Below are positions 1-4,893 of a stretch of 7,519 nt of DNA, in pieces. Source of the stretch: PALSA-660 sp036508075 (lineage in GTDB: Bacteria; Actinomycetota; Coriobacteriia; Anaerosomatales; PALSA-660); NCBI GenBank assembly GCA_036508075.1, contig DATCIA010000059.1, forward strand, positions 1-7,519. The letters are read 5' to 3'. The notes below the pieces were generated by a model. That model had not been told where the DNA came from, made no database searches, and worked only from the letters and a program-made list of their open reading frames with translations. Made by a program: the position numbers and the translations under genes. Numbering within the stretch: the stretch's first letter is position 1; each line of letters starts with the position of its first letter.

Positions 1-1
1 C

Positions 2-160
2 ATGGACGAACAGCACGTGGCGATCGACGCGGTCATGTCGTCGCGCGGTGACTTTCCCGTGGTGTTGGTCGACGGTGAGGTGGCGTGCGTGGGCGACATC
101 GATGCGGATGCGATCGCGGCCGTGCTCGCACGGCGTCTCGCGGGCGATGGTCTAAGGTAG
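2..160 (+). CDS. C-terminal end of a glutaredoxin/thioredoxin-like protein (partial, 5' end outside window)
   Basis: An open frame enters from the left edge and stops with TAG at 158-160; 52 residues are visible. The visible piece contains FPVVLVDGEVACVGDIDADA followed by an alanine-rich helix. This matches the second half of a thioredoxin fold: a cis-proline (Pro19 of the visible part), two beta strands with a DG turn, and a C-terminal helix. It resembles the end of the complete glutaredoxin at 3276-3527 (TPTFEIGDACVVDFDPRAL). The active-site CxxC half would lie upstream, so the redox role is inferred. There is an in-frame ATG at 2-4, but without upstream sequence it cannot be taken as the start; the gene is more likely truncated by the window. 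The next gene begins 29 bases downstream on the same strand, suggesting co-transcription. Confidence 0.6.
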   Translation: MDEQHVAIDAVMSSRGDFPVVLVDGEVACVGDIDADAIAAVLARRLAGDGLR

Positions 161-189
161 TGCATCAACACAACGAGAAGGAGCGAACC

Positions 190-369
190 ATGGCAACGAC
201 GTCATATCTCTGTGAAGCATGCGGCACTGCGTTCCAGGTCGAGGGCGGCTGCTGCTGCGAGCCCGCCGAGGCCGCGAAGTGTCCCAAGTGCGGCGACGTG
301 AAGGCGAAGAAGCAGCCCGAGGCCGCGAAGCCCGCCGGCGGCTGTGCCTGCGGCGGCAGCTGCAACTGA
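190..369 (+). CDS. Small cysteine-rich zinc-ribbon protein, 59 aa
   Basis: This ATG is preceded by a good ribosome site (GAAGGAG, six bases upstream), which fixes the start here rather than at an upstream in-frame ATG at 85. The protein has 10 cysteines in 59 residues. Cys8/Cys11 and Cys31/Cys34 form two CxxC knuckles (LCEACG and CPKCG) typical of an FmdB-like or rubredoxin-type zinc ribbon. A CCC run (21-23) lies between them, and the tail is GGCACGGSC (Cys52, 54, 58). The two knuckles probably bind one Zn or Fe; the CCC run and the tail are extra thiols that could bind further metal, as in metallothionein-like tails. No enzymatic function can be assigned. It follows the glutaredoxin-like fragment closely and ends 23 bases before the stop of the convergent membrane protein. 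Existence as a gene is well supported by start signal and composition; the function is unknown. Confidence 0.8.
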   Translation: MATTSYLCEACGTAFQVEGGCCCEPAEAAKCPKCGDVKAKKQPEAAKPAGGCACGGSCN

Positions 370-392
370 CCCGGTGAGTCTGCGCGCCGGCC

Positions 393-1985
393 CTACTCGA
401 CGGAGATGAGCGAGTCGGTCGGCGCGTAGGCGTCGGTCATGATCGGAACGTCGGTGGTCTTGACCAGGCCCGTGTAGATATCGTCGGCCATGTCGGCGAA
501 GCCTTCCACTTTCACGCGGCCGTCCACCTTCGCCCGTACGCGCGCGAGCAGCTCGGCGCCCGAGGTGTCCGAATCGGTGGCGAGCACGATGAGGTTCTGC
601 CGCGCGGTCGGGACATCGCCCTGGCCCACGTTCACGCGGAACACCCACAGGTGCGTCCACACGGTCCCGGCCGTCTTGTAGAGGCTGCGGAACAGCTTGC
701 TCTTGTCGCCCTCCAGCGCGCTGATGACGTTGTAGGCCATCACGCCGTCGGGGGACATGCGCGCTTTCGTCTCGCGGAAGAACTCCTGGGTGGTGAGGTG
801 GAAGGGGAGTGCCTCGGCGTAGTAGGCATCCATGATCACGATGTCGTAGGTGCCCGTGGCCGTCTGCACGAACCTGCGCGCGTCCTGTGCGAACGCGCGC
901 GACCGCGCGTCCTCGGGAAGGCCGAAGTACGTCCGCGCCACGTCGACCACCGTGGGGTCGATCTCGACGCTGTCGACGCTCACCTCGGGATAGTCGTGCC
1001 AGAAGCGCTTGGTGATCGCGCCGCCCCCGAGGCCGAGTACGAGCACGCGCTTCGCGTCCGGCTTGAGCGCGAGCGAGAGTTGCATATAGTCCGGGTAGCG
1101 CACGCGGCTCGTCAGTCCGTCGGACATGTCCATGCCCGACTGCCGCGTGGCGTCGAACCGCAGGTTGCGGGTCGTGCCCGTCTGGGTGACCGTGATCCGG
1201 TGGTACTGCGTGTCCTGGCGGAACAGCACCGTCTCGCCCATGGCGTTGACGGCCGGCGCAGGCGCCACCTTCCATAGCACCCATCCGCCGAGTGCGAGCG
1301 CGGCGGTGAGGAGCACGAGGGTCACGGCGGTCGCGGAGCGGTCGATGTGCCCTGCAGCGCGCAGGTGGCGCTCAGAGGCCCCTTCGGGAGAAGTGTGGGC
1401 CTCGTAGAGCAGCGGCAGCAGCAGGGCCGCAACGGCGGCGGCCAGCAGCAGGAACCCGATGGCGACGATCAGCGGCTCCAGCGACAGCAGCGGGATCAGC
1501 CAGAACGACGTCGCGAGCGTGCCGACGATGCTCCCGCCGGTCGAGATCGACGACAACGAGCCGGCGGACCGGCCGATGTGCGCCATGCCCTTGCTGGCGG
1601 CGAGCCGCAGCCCCAACGGCGTGACCATCGCCATCAGCAGCGACGGCGCGAAGAAGATCAGCGCCGAGGCCGCGAGCGAGCCGGCGCGCGGCCCGAGGTC
1701 GGCGGCCCACGGGAGGGCGAAGCCGGCCATCATGGGAGCGGCGCAGGTGAGCAGCCCTGCCGCGGCGATCACGGGCGCGAGCGTCTTGGAGGCGCCGAAG
1801 CGGTCCGCCAGGTGTCCGCCGAGCCAGTAGCCGAGGCTGAGTGCGACCATCACCGAGGAGATGACGCTGCCCCACACGAAGATGGAGTTGCCGAGCGCCG
1901 GCGCCAACACACGCGCGGCGACCATCTCGAGCGCCATCAGCGCCGCACCGCAGACGAACACGATCGCGTTGAGCACCAGCGTCAC
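393..1985 (-). CDS. Membrane protein fused to a spermidine-synthase-like (aminopropyl-/methyltransferase fold) domain
   Basis: The 530-residue protein has about seven hydrophobic segments (roughly residues 4-27, 37-58, 68-94, 104-122, 150-169, 170-194, 218-240). A cytosolic Rossmann domain follows, with the nucleotide-binding loop VLVLGLGGGA (314-323), the acidic VEIDP (340-344), QDAR (367-370) and DAYYAEALPFHLTT (386-399). It ends with MTDAYAPTDSL, as in the fused MFS/spermidine synthase family. The fold binds S-adenosylmethionine or its decarboxylated form. The usual substrate-pocket YHEM motif is replaced by YPDYM (297-301), so true spermidine synthesis is uncertain. The GTG start (1985-1983) overlaps the TGA of the upstream acyltransferase, with AAGGAG only two bases before it; a second GTG at 1976-1974 would have 11-base spacing and remains possible. 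Upstream extension of the frame to 2270 runs inside the preceding gene and is rejected. Confidence 0.85.
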   Translation of the reverse strand: MTLVLNAIVFVCGAALMALEMVAARVLAPALGNSIFVWGSVISSVMVALSLGYWLGGHLADRFGASKTLAPVIAAAGLLTCAAPMMAGFALPWAADLGPRAGSLAASALIFFAPSLLMAMVTPLGLRLAASKGMAHIGRSAGSLSSISTGGSIVGTLATSFWLIPLLSLEPLIVAIGFLLLAAAVAALLLPLLYEAHTSPEGASERHLRAAGHIDRSATAVTLVLLTAALALGGWVLWKVAPAPAVNAMGETVLFRQDTQYHRITVTQTGTTRNLRFDATRQSGMDMSDGLTSRVRYPDYMQLSLALKPDAKRVLVLGLGGGAITKRFWHDYPEVSVDSVEIDPTVVDVARTYFGLPEDARSRAFAQDARRFVQTATGTYDIVIMDAYYAEALPFHLTTQEFFRETKARMSPDGVMAYNVISALEGDKSKLFRSLYKTAGTVWTHLWVFRVNVGQGDVPTARQNLIVLATDSDTSGAELLARVRAKVDGRVKVEGFADMADDIYTGLVKTTDVPIMTDAYAPTDSLISVE

Positions 1986-3145
1986 AACTCCTTCTCGTAG
2001 ATGCGCCACCGCTTGTACTCGTGACCGCCCATGGCCGCCGACGGGCGGATGACCATGTCGTTGTCCTCGAGCAGCAGCGATGGCTCGCCCTGAGTGTAGC
2101 CGTGGGACGCCGCGTATCGGTAGAGTTCCTCGAACAGCACGGCGTCGATGCCGAGCCGCCGCCACTTCGGTCGGATGCCGAAGAACATCAGGCGCACCCG
2201 CGGGATGTGCCGGCGCATCCGCAGCAGGCGTGCGAGGCGCACCGCGTCGGAGTCGCCGTACCACTTCCATCGGGGGCGCAGCGCCCAGTTCGGGTCGGGG
2301 ATCGCGCCGAAGACCGCAACGGGTTCGCCGTCGATGTAGGCGAAGCGCACGAGCCCCGGGTCCACGATCGGCTTGAGCGTCTCGGCGATCGCGTCGGCCT
2401 CGTCATCGGTGAGAGGCAGGAAGCCCCAGTTCGCCGCCCACGCCTCGTTGTAGAGCCGCACGATGAGCGCCACCTCGTCGCGGAAGTGCTTCATGTCCGC
2501 GCAGCGCACCTCGATGTTCGCGCGCTTGCGCACCGCGCTGGCCAGGCGCTCGATGCGCTGTGCGGGTACCGTGTCGAAATCGACCATGTACGCGACGTAG
2601 TCCTTCACCTTCGCGAGGCCGCAGCCCTCGATCAGGTCCGCGTAGTAGGGCGGGTTGTGGGTCAGTTCCACTGTCGGCGGGAACTCGAACCCTTCGATCA
2701 GCACGCCCTGCCGCTCATGCGTGGCGTTGGAGTACTCGCCGGGGCCGCGCATCGTGGTCATCCCGCGCTCGCGCAGCCATGTGGCCGCTGCGTCGAGCAG
2801 TGCGCTCGCGGCCTCGGGGTCGTCTTCGCATTCGAAGAACCCGAAGAACCCGATCGTCGACCCGTAGTGGTCGTTGAATCGCCGGTTCACCGAGGCCGAC
2901 ACGCGCCCGACCGCACGCCCGTCCCGGCGCGCGATGAAGTGCGTGACTTCGGCCTCGCGGTGGTAGGGATGTGCGGCGGTGAGGATGCCTTTGGCGCCGA
3001 GCAGTCGGTTGCCGAGGAGGTCCATCATGAGCGGCGGCGTCCAGCATGGGTCGCCGCGGTACAGACGCCAGGGCAAGCGCGCGAACTCCCGCATGCGCGG
3101 GTCCCCCAGGTCGAAGCGCTCGATGACAGGTGGTGTGGTTGCCAC
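1982..3145 (-). CDS. GNAT-superfamily N-acyltransferase-like protein (YghO-like), 387 aa
   Basis: The protein has two GNAT-like halves. The N-terminal half shows ARRDGRAVGRVSASVNRRFN (71-90), then MRGPGEYSNATHERQGVLIEG (132-152, with the ending FEFPP) and a TVELTHNPPYYADLIEGCGL stretch. This is the signature of a family of about 380 residues usually annotated as N-acetyltransferase or YghO-like. The C-terminal half has an IDGEPVAVFGAIPD strand pair and FFGIRPKWRRLGIDAVLFEE (321-340), which resembles the acetyl-CoA pyrophosphate loop and following helix. The acceptor is unknown. I chose the GTG at 3145-3143 because GGAAGGGG sits six bases upstream; ATGs at 3187 and 3175 have no comparable site and add a non-conserved Arg-rich leader. 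Its TGA (1984-1982) overlaps the start of the membrane aminopropyltransferase-like gene, so the two are translationally coupled and probably act in one process. Confidence 0.85.
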   Translation of the reverse strand: MATTPPVIERFDLGDPRMREFARLPWRLYRGDPCWTPPLMMDLLGNRLLGAKGILTAAHPYHREAEVTHFIARRDGRAVGRVSASVNRRFNDHYGSTIGFFGFFECEDDPEAASALLDAAATWLRERGMTTMRGPGEYSNATHERQGVLIEGFEFPPTVELTHNPPYYADLIEGCGLAKVKDYVAYMVDFDTVPAQRIERLASAVRKRANIEVRCADMKHFRDEVALIVRLYNEAWAANWGFLPLTDDEADAIAETLKPIVDPGLVRFAYIDGEPVAVFGAIPDPNWALRPRWKWYGDSDAVRLARLLRMRRHIPRVRLMFFGIRPKWRRLGIDAVLFEELYRYAASHGYTQGEPSLLLEDNDMVIRPSAAMGGHEYKRWRIYEKEL

Positions 3146-3275
3146 TGTGTGCCCCTTCCGGGGTCGGCCCTCCATGCGGGCGAGCACTCACACCATAGGA
3201 GTTCGCACGCGAGTGGTACATTCCTGTCCGAGGGCCACGAGAGGCGCGGCCCCGCACGAGACGTCGAGGGACACC
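3146..3275. other. Divergent intergenic region between the acyltransferase and glutaredoxin genes
   Basis: This 130-base gap must hold the start signals of both divergent transcripts, but no convincing -35/-10 pair is visible on either strand. Weak -10 candidates are TACATT at 3217-3222 (+) and TATGGT read leftward at about 3198-3193. The leader of the glutaredoxin gene contains an imperfect inverted repeat, GGGCCAC (3232-3238) and GCGGCCC (3246-3252), with a seven-base loop and one mismatch. The glutaredoxin ribosome site (GAGGG) lies at about 3266-3270. Confidence 0.4.
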
Positions 3276-3527
3276 ATGAGCACACAGCCGGAATGCGTCG
3301 TCTACTGCAGGTCCTGGTGCGGAGATTGCCACCGGGCGCTGCGGTGGCTCGACGAGTCGGGTTACACCTACACGGTCATCGACATCGACGAGGACGCCGA
3401 CGCCCGCAAGCGCTGCGTGGAGCTCGCGGGCAAGGTCATCACGCCGACCTTTGAGATCGGCGACGCGTGCGTCGTGGACTTCGACCCGCGAGCGCTCAAA
3501 GAGGCGCTCGGCGATCCGCCACGCTAG
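3276..3527 (+). CDS. Glutaredoxin-family thiol-disulfide protein with a CGDC active site, 83 aa
   Basis: This is a full-length small glutaredoxin or NrdH/mycoredoxin-like protein. It has beta strand CVVYC, the active-site segment SWCGDCHRAL with Cys15-Gly-Asp-Cys18, strand TYTVIDID (31-38), and the cis-proline motif VITPTF (54-59, Pro57). The IGDACVVDFD turn and a final helix close the fold. Such proteins shuttle electrons to disulfides or serve as reductants for ribonucleotide reductase or other reductases; the partner is not visible here. Additional cysteines at 7, 11, 47 and 65 are not part of the active site. The ATG at 3276 is preceded by GAGGG with a five-base gap. The MoaE-like gene starts 36 bases after its stop, so the two are probably co-transcribed. 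The CGDC dipeptide differs from the common CPYC or CPFC and suggests an unusual redox potential or partner; this is inference. Confidence 0.85.
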   Translation: MSTQPECVVYCRSWCGDCHRALRWLDESGYTYTVIDIDEDADARKRCVELAGKVITPTFEIGDACVVDFDPRALKEALGDPPR

Positions 3528-3563
3528 ATCCGCCCGCGCAACAGACTCGCAGAAGGGCACGAC

Positions 3564-3926
3564 ATGGAGACCCCCGACGTCAACGGCTGGATCGATGAGA
3601 TCAAAGCAACGCCCGCGTCTGCAGGCATCGGGATGATGCTTGCCCACCGGGGCATCGTGCGCGGCTACTCCCGGGCCGGCGATCCCGTGACCGAGATGAC
3701 GCTGACTGTCGACCGGGCCCGGCTGGAAGAGGTCTTGGCTGAGGCGCTGACCTGGGACGGCGTGGTCGCCGTTCGCGCCTGGGTCAACGAGGGGCTGCTG
3801 TCCGTGGGCGATGACATCATGTCCGTCCTCGTCGCCGGGGACATACGCGACAACGTGTTTGGCGCTCTCCAGCGCCTGGTGGGATTCATCAAGACCGAGG
3901 TGGTCTCCGAGTCGGAGCGAGGCTGA
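3564..3926 (+). CDS. Short divergent MoaE-family (molybdopterin synthase large subunit-like) protein, 120 aa
   Basis: The sequence matches the compact MoaE-like proteins of anaerobes. It has GMMLAHRGIVRGYSRAG (23-39, holding the conserved VR), a TLTVDRARLEEVL helix, VNEGLLSVGDDIMSVLVAGD (74-93) and IRDNVFGALQRLVGFIKTEV (94-113). MoaE transfers sulfur with MoaD to precursor Z to make molybdopterin. Aligning to E. coli MoaE by the HR-N14-K spacing, Ile94-Arg95 stand where His103-Arg104 are, Lys110 matches the catalytic Lys119, but the second essential lysine (Lys126) falls on Ser117. It is also about 30 residues shorter than typical MoaE. No moaD, moaA or other molybdenum-cofactor gene is in the window. 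It may therefore be a non-canonical or accessory family member. The start is supported by AGAAGGG six bases upstream of ATG. It follows the glutaredoxin gene by 36 bases. Confidence 0.8.
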   Translation: METPDVNGWIDEIKATPASAGIGMMLAHRGIVRGYSRAGDPVTEMTLTVDRARLEEVLAEALTWDGVVAVRAWVNEGLLSVGDDIMSVLVAGDIRDNVFGALQRLVGFIKTEVVSESERG

Positions 3927-3962
3927 TCTCGGGCCACCCTCCTTTCCGGGTCGATGCGTGCA

Positions 3963-3980
3963 AGCAGCGTGGGCGCTGTT
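3963..3980 (+). terminator. Possible hairpin after the MoaE-like gene
   Basis: AGCAGCG (3963-3969) and CGCTGTT (3974-3980) can form a seven-pair stem (one G-U) with a TGGG loop, 36 bases after the moaE-like stop. No run of T follows, so it is at best a weak or factor-assisted terminator. It lies directly before the -35 of the PadR promoter. Confidence 0.3.
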
Positions 3981-3983
3981 CCC

Positions 3984-4012
3984 TTGACCACTATGTGCGC
4001 CCTGCATATAGT
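3984..4012 (+). promoter_or_regulatory. Consensus-like sigma-70 promoter of padR-nifX with overlapping inverted-repeat operator
   Basis: TTGACC (3984-3989) and TATAGT (4007-4012) are separated by exactly 17 bases, a near-consensus housekeeping promoter. Inside it, ACTATGTGC (3990-3998) and GCATATAGT (4004-4012) form an inverted repeat with 8 of 9 matching pairs and a five-base centre. This covers the whole spacer and the -10 box. PadR proteins often bind ATGT/ACAT-like dyads in their own promoters, so autorepression by the downstream PadR gene is likely. The predicted transcript start near 4019 leaves a leader of about 37 bases. Confidence 0.75.
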
Positions 4013-4015
4013 GTG

Positions 4016-4029
4016 ACCTACATCTAGGT
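4016..4029 (+). repeat. Short perfect inverted repeat at the predicted padR transcript start
   Basis: ACCTA (4016-4020) and TAGGT (4025-4029) are perfectly complementary around CATC. It spans the expected start of transcription, so it could be a second operator half or a small 5' hairpin. It is short and could be chance. Confidence 0.35.
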
Positions 4030-4055
4030 GCGTTCAGCGACGGCAGAGGACATCC

Positions 4056-4511
4056 ATGGGACCGGGATCCACAGAACAGGGCCGGTGCGCGCGCAGCGCG
4101 ATGCCGGGCGGTGAGCGTCCGTGTTGTCGCCGCGCGGGTGGGAGCGGCCGCGGAGCGCTCGTCGAGCCCGCTGCGTTCGCCGCACTTCTCAGCGGCGGCG
4201 CGCACGGCTACGACGTGCGCCGGGAGATCAGCGAGCTCATGGACGGCGACCTCGAGGTCGACCCCGGCGGACTCTACCGGGTTCTCCGGCGTCTGGAGGA
4301 TGAAGGGCTCGTCATCTCCGCATGGTCGGAGGGCGAGTCCGGTCCGCAACGCAGGGACTACGAGCTCACCGCCGATGGCCGCGAGGTGGCGAAGGACTGG
4401 CTCGTCCACCTGCGCGAGCGTGAGCGCCTGTCCGGCAGGCTCGCCGATGTTTTGGCAACAGCACTTGGAGAAGAGTCGGTACCGACAAGGGATGGAGAAT
4501 CACATGTCTGA
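4056..4511 (+). CDS. PadR-family winged-helix transcriptional regulator, 151 aa
   Basis: The core is a PadR winged helix. HGYDVRREISELMDGD (50-65) is the first helix pair, LEVDPGGLYRVLRRLEDEGL (66-85) carries the recognition helix with the hallmark LYRVLRRLEDEGL, and RRDYELTADGRE (99-110) is the wing. A short leucine/arginine-rich C-terminal helix (about 113-137) probably forms the dimer. The N-terminus before the domain carries Cys11 and the pair Cys23-Cys24 in a Gly/Arg-rich stretch, which could be a redox or metal switch; that is inference. The ATG at 4056 has AGAGGA five bases upstream; the later in-frame ATG at 4101 has no ribosome site. The gene lies 44 bases after the dyad-containing promoter and its last eight bases overlap the NifX-family gene, so it very likely regulates itself and that neighbour. 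The inducing signal is unknown. Confidence 0.88.
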   Translation: MGPGSTEQGRCARSAMPGGERPCCRRAGGSGRGALVEPAAFAALLSGGAHGYDVRREISELMDGDLEVDPGGLYRVLRRLEDEGLVISAWSEGESGPQRRDYELTADGREVAKDWLVHLRERERLSGRLADVLATALGEESVPTRDGESHV

Positions 4512-4884
4512 TTTCACGCTTATCGCGGTGCCCTCGTCAGGCGCGGGCGGCCTCGATGGCGAGCGGTCCGGCCACTTCGGACACTGCGACTGCTACACGC
4601 TCGTCCCTGTCGCGGATGGCAAGATCGGCGGCGTCCGCATCCTTGCCAACCCGCCGCACGAGGAAGGTGGCTGTCTGCGCCCGGTCGAGCTGCTCGCATC
4701 CAACGGCGTCGACGCCATCGTGGCTATCGGCATGGGCGCCCGACCCCTCGCGGGATTTCAGGCGGCCGGGATCGGCGTCTACTTCGAGGACGCCTCGCCG
4801 CGCATCGGTGACGCCGTACAGCGCATGATCGACGGCGATGTCGTGGTCTTCGACGGCACGCATTCCTGCGGCGGCTGCCACTAG
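4504..4884 (+). CDS. NifX/NifB-family (dinitrogenase iron-molybdenum cofactor biosynthesis domain) protein, 126 aa
   Basis: This is a single compact domain of the COG1433/MTH1175 type. It has LIAVPSSG at the start, GHFGHCDCYTLV (23-34, the conserved HFG with Cys28 and Cys30), NPPHEEGGCLRPVELLASNG (49-68), the AIVAIGMGARPLAGFQAAGI segment and the C-terminal HSCGGCH (120-126). Members bind iron-sulfur or FeMo-type cluster precursors. Stand-alone forms are widespread in anaerobes without nitrogenase, and no nif gene is present here, so a role in nitrogen fixation should not be assumed. Cys28, 30, 57, 122 and 125 with the nearby histidines are candidate cluster or metal ligands. Translation starts at ATG 4504 behind GGAG with six-base spacing, inside the last codons of padR, indicating translational coupling. 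Its TAG overlaps the stop of the convergent ACR3 gene. Confidence 0.88.
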   Translation: MSDFTLIAVPSSGAGGLDGERSGHFGHCDCYTLVPVADGKIGGVRILANPPHEEGGCLRPVELLASNGVDAIVAIGMGARPLAGFQAAGIGVYFEDASPRIGDAVQRMIDGDVVVFDGTHSCGGCH

Positions 4885-4893
4885 TCGCAGGAA
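4863..4893. terminator. 8-bp perfect inverted repeat over the overlapping convergent stops (possible bidirectional terminator)
   Basis: TTCCTGCG (4863-4870) and CGCAGGAA (4886-4893) are exact reverse complements around a 15-base loop containing the shared stop CTAG (4881-4884). RNA from either strand can fold here, so it could end both transcripts, although there is no T run on either side. A second smaller hairpin, AGGAACCCTCCGGGTCCT (4889-4906) with one bulged A, follows directly. Confidence 0.45.

Noticed and set aside
371..389. Terminator between the convergent Cys-rich and membrane protein genes
   Set aside because: Only two CCGG tetramers pair across a long loop with no T run, too weak to call.
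202..1284. Leftward open frame of 360 codons overlapping the small Cys-rich gene and the membrane protein
   Set aside because: It is Arg/Gly-rich shadow coding in the wrong frame of the spermidine-synthase-like domain.
1986..2270. Possible 95-residue N-terminal extension of the membrane protein
   Set aside because: It lies fully within the acyltransferase gene in another frame, is Arg/His-rich, and the hydrophobic first membrane helix begins right after the GTG at 1985.
3310..3330. Selenocysteine or recoded stop in the glutaredoxin
   Set aside because: The active site is an ordinary CGDC with both cysteines encoded, and no in-frame TGA or SECIS-like element is evident.
2021..3454. Long rightward open frame of 477 codons across the acyltransferase gene
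   Set aside because: It is antisense to a well-supported GNAT-type gene, its translation is His/Arg/Val-rich with no recognisable domain, and it results from GC-rich codon bias.
2715..4409. Long leftward open frame of 564 codons
   Set aside because: It runs antisense through the glutaredoxin, MoaE-like and PadR genes and through the PadR promoter, with low-complexity composition and no domain.
4504..4884. Nitrogen-fixation function for the NifX-family gene
   Set aside because: No nif structural or assembly genes are present, and this small family is common in non-fixing anaerobes.
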